Source: Chloroflexota bacterium (lineage in GTDB: Bacteria; Chloroflexota; Dehalococcoidia; Lucifugimonadales; JADFKI01). Taken from it: 7,537 bases of DNA. The stretch covers positions 1 to 7,537 of the forward strand of contig JADFKI010000191.1 in assembly GCA_022565015.1 (NCBI GenBank). Direction: 5' to 3'. The stretch's first letter is position 1. Every line of letters starts with the position of its first letter. Shown here one piece after another: positions 5,544 through 7,537 of the stretch. The notes below the pieces were generated by a model. That model was not told where the DNA came from. It saw only the letters and a list, made by a program, of their open reading frames with translations, and did no database searches. The position numbers and the translations under genes were made by a program.

Positions 5544-5605
5544 GTGTTGCCTCCAAGATCCCCTGGGGAGACCTGCATCAGCTCACCTTCGATAAAGCCA
5601 GACAT
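5519..5605 (-). CDS. Possible 28-residue ORF overlapping the SnoaL-like gene start
   Basis: ATG at 5605 has GGGGAG six bases upstream and runs 28 codons, ending 25 bases inside the SnoaL-like gene in another frame. An inverted repeat GCCAG/CTGGC (5597-5601 with 5608-5612) surrounds this ATG. It could be a leader that couples translation to the cyclase gene. Supported only by the ribosome site and its position. Confidence 0.2.
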   Translation of the reverse strand: MSGFIEGELMQVSPGDLGGNTCPKRTRL

Positions 5606-5712
5606 GACTGGCTCCCCGCAAGGAATCGCTGTCCGATTCTTCACCATGATTGCATGCACCTAAATGGTGGGTTGAACTGCTAGTAAGAAAAGGCCCGCCT
5701 GGCAAACACAGG

Positions 5713-6215
5713 TTAGACGTCCTCCCACTTCCAAGTGCTGTTGTTCGAGATGCGATACCTAGTTGTTGTGACCTGACCGGTTTCCCTCTCGAATGTGCGT
5801 ACAGTCCATGTCCGGTCGCCCGTGTCGTTATCTTTGTGCTACGCCAGAGGTCGCGAGAAATAGCAACGACATCCAGTAAATCTTCAACCGCGGTAACGAG
5901 AGCGCTAACGCCGGCGGCTTGTGGGAGAATAATGATTCCTGGGTTGCGACTTGGAGGGTATAGGCGGTTGTCAAGAAAATCTGAGTCGTGGGTTAAAAGG
6001 ATCCTATCTTCTCTTTGAGCGTAGGCGAGAATGTTTTCATCAGGATGGCCAGACAACCCAACATCAGCTGCGTGTTCGGCCTTGTGGCCTCGCTGGTGGA
6101 TTAATTCTGCGTACTCGGGATCAACCCCTTCATCTAGTAAGAAAGTGGCTTTTTTCTGATCAGCTCGTGCATCTCTGATGTCTTGGTTGGTTACCAGTAA
6201 TCTTTGCCAAGGCAT
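5713..6215 (-). pseudogene. DUF5615 PIN-like nuclease, frameshifted near its C-terminus
   Basis: DUF5615 (Mut7-C-like, PIN-related) proteins are putative RNases, often toxin-like. After about 22 extra residues the domain shows FLLDEGVDP (25-33) with acidic Asp28/Glu29, a GHKAEHAADVGLSG segment (43-56), DENILAYAQ (59-67), and LLTHDSDF (73-80) with Asp77 and Asp79, then GIIILP. The domain is complete to about residue 132. At 5818-5819 one base is missing: the original frame continues to 5583 as unlikely protein, while the neighbouring frame gives a coherent tail of 34 residues (starts DRTWTVRTFERETGQ) ending at TAA 5713-5715. With one base restored the protein is about 167 residues. The ATG at 6215 follows the recombinase stop by 3 bases, implying co-transcription and coupling. 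The usual DUF433 partner is absent. The acidic core is intact, so a shortened active product is possible; a sequencing error is the alternative. Confidence 0.78.
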
Positions 6216-6218
6216 GAT

Positions 6219-6794
6219 TTATGCGAGCCTGCGCTCAGCCACCTCCTGCATCTCGTCAATGGATATGGTGCCGTAGATGTCCATCGTTGTCTTGATGGAG
6301 TTGTGGCCCAAGAAATTCTGCGCCCACTCACCACCAAGCCCGTCGCTCTTGAGGTATCGAGCGATGGAGTGACGGAAGATGTGAGGGTTGATGTGGGTGA
6401 GCCTGGGATTCGGATTCTTGACCTCGGCCAGCTCGCCGGCGCGCTGGGTGATGTAGTTGACCTGGCGCAAGGAAAGCTGCCTGTTGCGCTCCGACAGAAA
6501 CACGAATCCAACCTTACGATCGCCGATCAGATGCTTGAGGTCGCTCAGGGTCTCCTCATCAATGACAGGAACAACCCGGGTCTTATCCCCCTTGCCGCGG
6601 ACAGTGACTCGCCTTCGCTGAAAGTCGATGTCGCGGATATCGAGGACCGTCACTTCTTCACGTCGCAACCCAAGCCAGAACAGAGACTTGATGACGCATC
6701 GATCTCTGAATGTTGGGGCCGCGATAATGATTTTCTTAACATCGGCGAGCTTCAGCGGGTACGCCGACGACTGCATTTGTTGTCTCATAGCCAT
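6219..6794 (-). CDS. Tyrosine recombinase/integrase, catalytic domain only
   Basis: Site-specific DNA recombinase of the XerC/phage-integrase type; it cuts and rejoins DNA through a 3'-phosphotyrosine. All catalytic residues are visible: Arg44 in GLRREEV, Lys68 in RGKGDK, His138 and Arg141 in HIFRH, His164 in LGHNS and the nucleophile Tyr174 in DIYG. At 191 residues it is about 100 shorter than usual, because the N-terminal SAM-like core-binding domain is absent; a stop codon lies three codons upstream of the ATG, so the start cannot be extended in frame. The ATG at 6794 (or 6788) has no clear ribosome site. The DUF5615 gene starts 3 bases after its stop. Upstream, repeated ATTGCACA motifs and a 10-8-10 inverted repeat are candidate binding sites. 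It may be a self-acting recombinase of a small element or a fragment of a larger one. Confidence 0.9.
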   Translation of the reverse strand: MAMRQQMQSSAYPLKLADVKKIIIAAPTFRDRCVIKSLFWLGLRREEVTVLDIRDIDFQRRRVTVRGKGDKTRVVPVIDEETLSDLKHLIGDRKVGFVFLSERNRQLSLRQVNYITQRAGELAEVKNPNPRLTHINPHIFRHSIARYLKSDGLGGEWAQNFLGHNSIKTTMDIYGTISIDEMQEVAERRLA

Positions 6795-6831
6795 TGCACA
6801 TTAGCTTTTATCTATGCAATACATTGCACAC
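6793..6831. repeat. ATTGCACA half-site repeats at the recombinase start
   Basis: ATTGCACA occurs at 6793-6800, overlapping the recombinase start codon, and ATTGCACAC at 6823-6831. TGCAAT (6815-6820) faces ATTGCA (6823-6828) across two bases, forming a second, tighter inverted pair. These match the arms of the larger inverted repeat at 6875-6902 and may be operator sites for autoregulation or accessory recombinase-binding sites. Confidence 0.55.
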
Positions 6832-6848
6832 CTTGATCATGACACATC

Positions 6849-6871
6849 AAAAAACCCCTGGCAAGAAGGGG
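6849..6871 (-). terminator. Rho-independent terminator of the NAD(P)-binding protein gene
   Basis: On the minus strand CCCCT and AGGGG form a 5-base-pair GC-rich stem around a 7-base loop, directly followed by six T (6849-6854). It lies about 97 bases after the stop of the gene at 6968 and separates it from the recombinase, which therefore needs its own promoter in the remaining 54 bases. Confidence 0.75.
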
Positions 6872-6874
6872 AAT

Positions 6875-6902
6875 ATTGCACACTTTACCTATAGTGTGCA
6901 AT
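6875..6902. repeat. Perfect 10-8-10 inverted repeat, candidate recombination site or operator
   Basis: ATTGCACACT (6875-6884) and AGTGTGCAAT (6893-6902) are perfect inverted copies separated by the 8-base spacer TTACCTAT. This geometry resembles core sites of tyrosine recombinases such as loxP or FRT (arms around a 6-8 base spacer). It lies 81 bases upstream of the recombinase start. Use as an operator is equally possible. Confidence 0.6.
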
Positions 6903-6967
6903 CGATTTAGGGCATCCGCGACGTCTGCTATTCATTTTCAGCGACGCCTGACCGGTCCATGTTCACC

Positions 6968-7537
6968 CTATCCCTTGCCCGCAAGCTCTAGAATGATGTC
7001 AGACTTGTAGACCGCCACTTTTTCTCCCTGTTTCATCATGCGTCTCTCAAATTCCTTCTTCATTGCTTCGGCCACGTCCTCGACTTGGATCCCCTTGTAC
7101 TTCGCCGGTAAGAAACGGCTCAAGAAGGCATACACAGGCAAACCCACCCGTTCGAGGAACGGTCCGCGCTGCGCCGCATCTCGCATCAACTGTGAGGGCC
7201 GAAAGATGCTCAACCCCGCGAAGTCGATGTCTTGCAATGCACGCTCCATTTCGCCCTTGATTCGCAATAATAGGAACCGAGCCGCAGGATTCGCTCCCAA
7301 ACTCGAGAGCACGGAGAAGTAAGGCACGCCAGCGCGATGCGCCGCCGAGGCAGCCCCAACGACGTATTCATAGTCAACTGTACGAAAGGACTTGCCGAAT
7401 TTCTTCGGGTTGTACAACAGCCCTATCGCGTCTTGCCTCGAGGCACCGAGGCAGCAAAACCCAACATCATGGCCCTCAAATATCGCGACCGCCTTCTCTG
7501 GGTGAACAAGCAAGGCTTCGGCAAAATCGTCCCAGAC
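6968..7537 (-). CDS. HTATIP2/TIP30-like NAD(P)-binding oxidoreductase (N-terminus off window)
   Basis: An atypical short-chain dehydrogenase/reductase of the HTATIP2 (TIP30/CC3) and YbjT-like group; the Rossmann fold binds NAD(P)H, and the substrate of bacterial members is unknown. The window holds 189 C-terminal residues and the frame is open to the edge, so the GxxGxxG nucleotide motif would lie outside. Family features are EGHDVGFCCLGASR (about 7434-7475), the VDYEYV helix, YFSVLSSLGANP (about 7291-7326), KGEME, the IFRPSQL turn, and the VEDVAEAM segment near the end. The Lys of the YxxxK active-site motif is present (7256-7258), but the Tyr position four residues earlier is Leu (TTA, 7268-7270), so it may bind nucleotide without reductase activity. 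The terminator at 6849-6871 ends its transcript. No co-directional partner is visible in the window. Confidence 0.85.
   Translation of the reverse strand, partial: VWDDFAEALLVHPEKAVAIFEGHDVGFCCLGASRQDAIGLLYNPKKFGKSFRTVDYEYVVGAASAAHRAGVPYFSVLSSLGANPAARFLLLRIKGEMERALQDIDFAGLSIFRPSQLMRDAAQRGPFLERVGLPVYAFLSRFLPAKYKGIQVEDVAEAMKKEFERRMMKQGEKVAVYKSDIILELAGKG

Noticed and set aside
5583..5712. Continuation of the DUF5615 frame past the frameshift
   Set aside because: Composition turns Ser/Gly/Thr-rich and unlike the family, while the neighbouring frame gives the expected tail and stop at 5713.
6204..6836. 210-residue plus-strand ORF opposite the recombinase
   Set aside because: Antisense shadow of a gene with all tyrosine recombinase residues in place.

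Overview
The window looks like a piece of a bacterial chromosome, most probably from the Chloroflexota (Dehalococcoidia / SAR202-like). This is inferred from protein style: a Ser/Thr kinase with the glycine-loop variant LGEGGKKKV behind a short MPSERVQRQIDR-type N-terminal module, a SnoaL-like cyclase and a DUF5615 nuclease. No rRNA, tRNA or marker gene confirms it. GC content is moderate to high, and most genes lie on the minus strand with clear Shine-Dalgarno sequences.

Left part (1-2720, all minus strand): a Ser/Thr protein kinase runs off the left edge, with a good sigma-70-type promoter. Upstream of it are about 540 bases without a gene but with several GC-rich hairpins. Next comes a cluster read leftwards: an ORF starting with the same N-terminal module as the kinase (37 identical bases and a matching promoter), a small unknown protein in a shifted frame, an Lrp/AsnC-type regulator, and a 72-residue unknown protein that a 22-codon ORF may couple to. 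The module ORF and the unknown protein may be one gene split by a one-base indel in an A-run.

Middle part (2720-4940, plus strand): a divergent intergenic region holds a degenerate tandem repeat with an exact 12-base period and two perfect palindromes. It is followed by the most unusual gene, a C2H2-like zinc finger fused to four transmembrane helices. After about 380 mostly empty bases there is a secreted metzincin-like zinc metalloprotease with signal peptide, HExxHxxSxxH and a Met-turn.

Right part (4940-7537, minus strand): after a hairpin-rich convergent gap come a shortened SnoaL-like protein, a DUF5615 PIN-like nuclease whose C-terminus is put out of frame by a one-base deletion, and a catalytic-domain-only tyrosine recombinase 3 bases upstream of it. 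Upstream of the recombinase are repeated ATTGCACA motifs, a perfect 10-8-10 inverted repeat that could be its recombination site or operator, and a rho-independent terminator. The terminator closes the last gene, an HTATIP2/TIP30-like NAD(P)-binding protein that runs off the right edge.

The recombinase-DUF5615 pair with its inverted repeat, the two frameshifts and the shared gene-start module suggest an accessory, rearranging region rather than a core operon. No single pathway links the genes.
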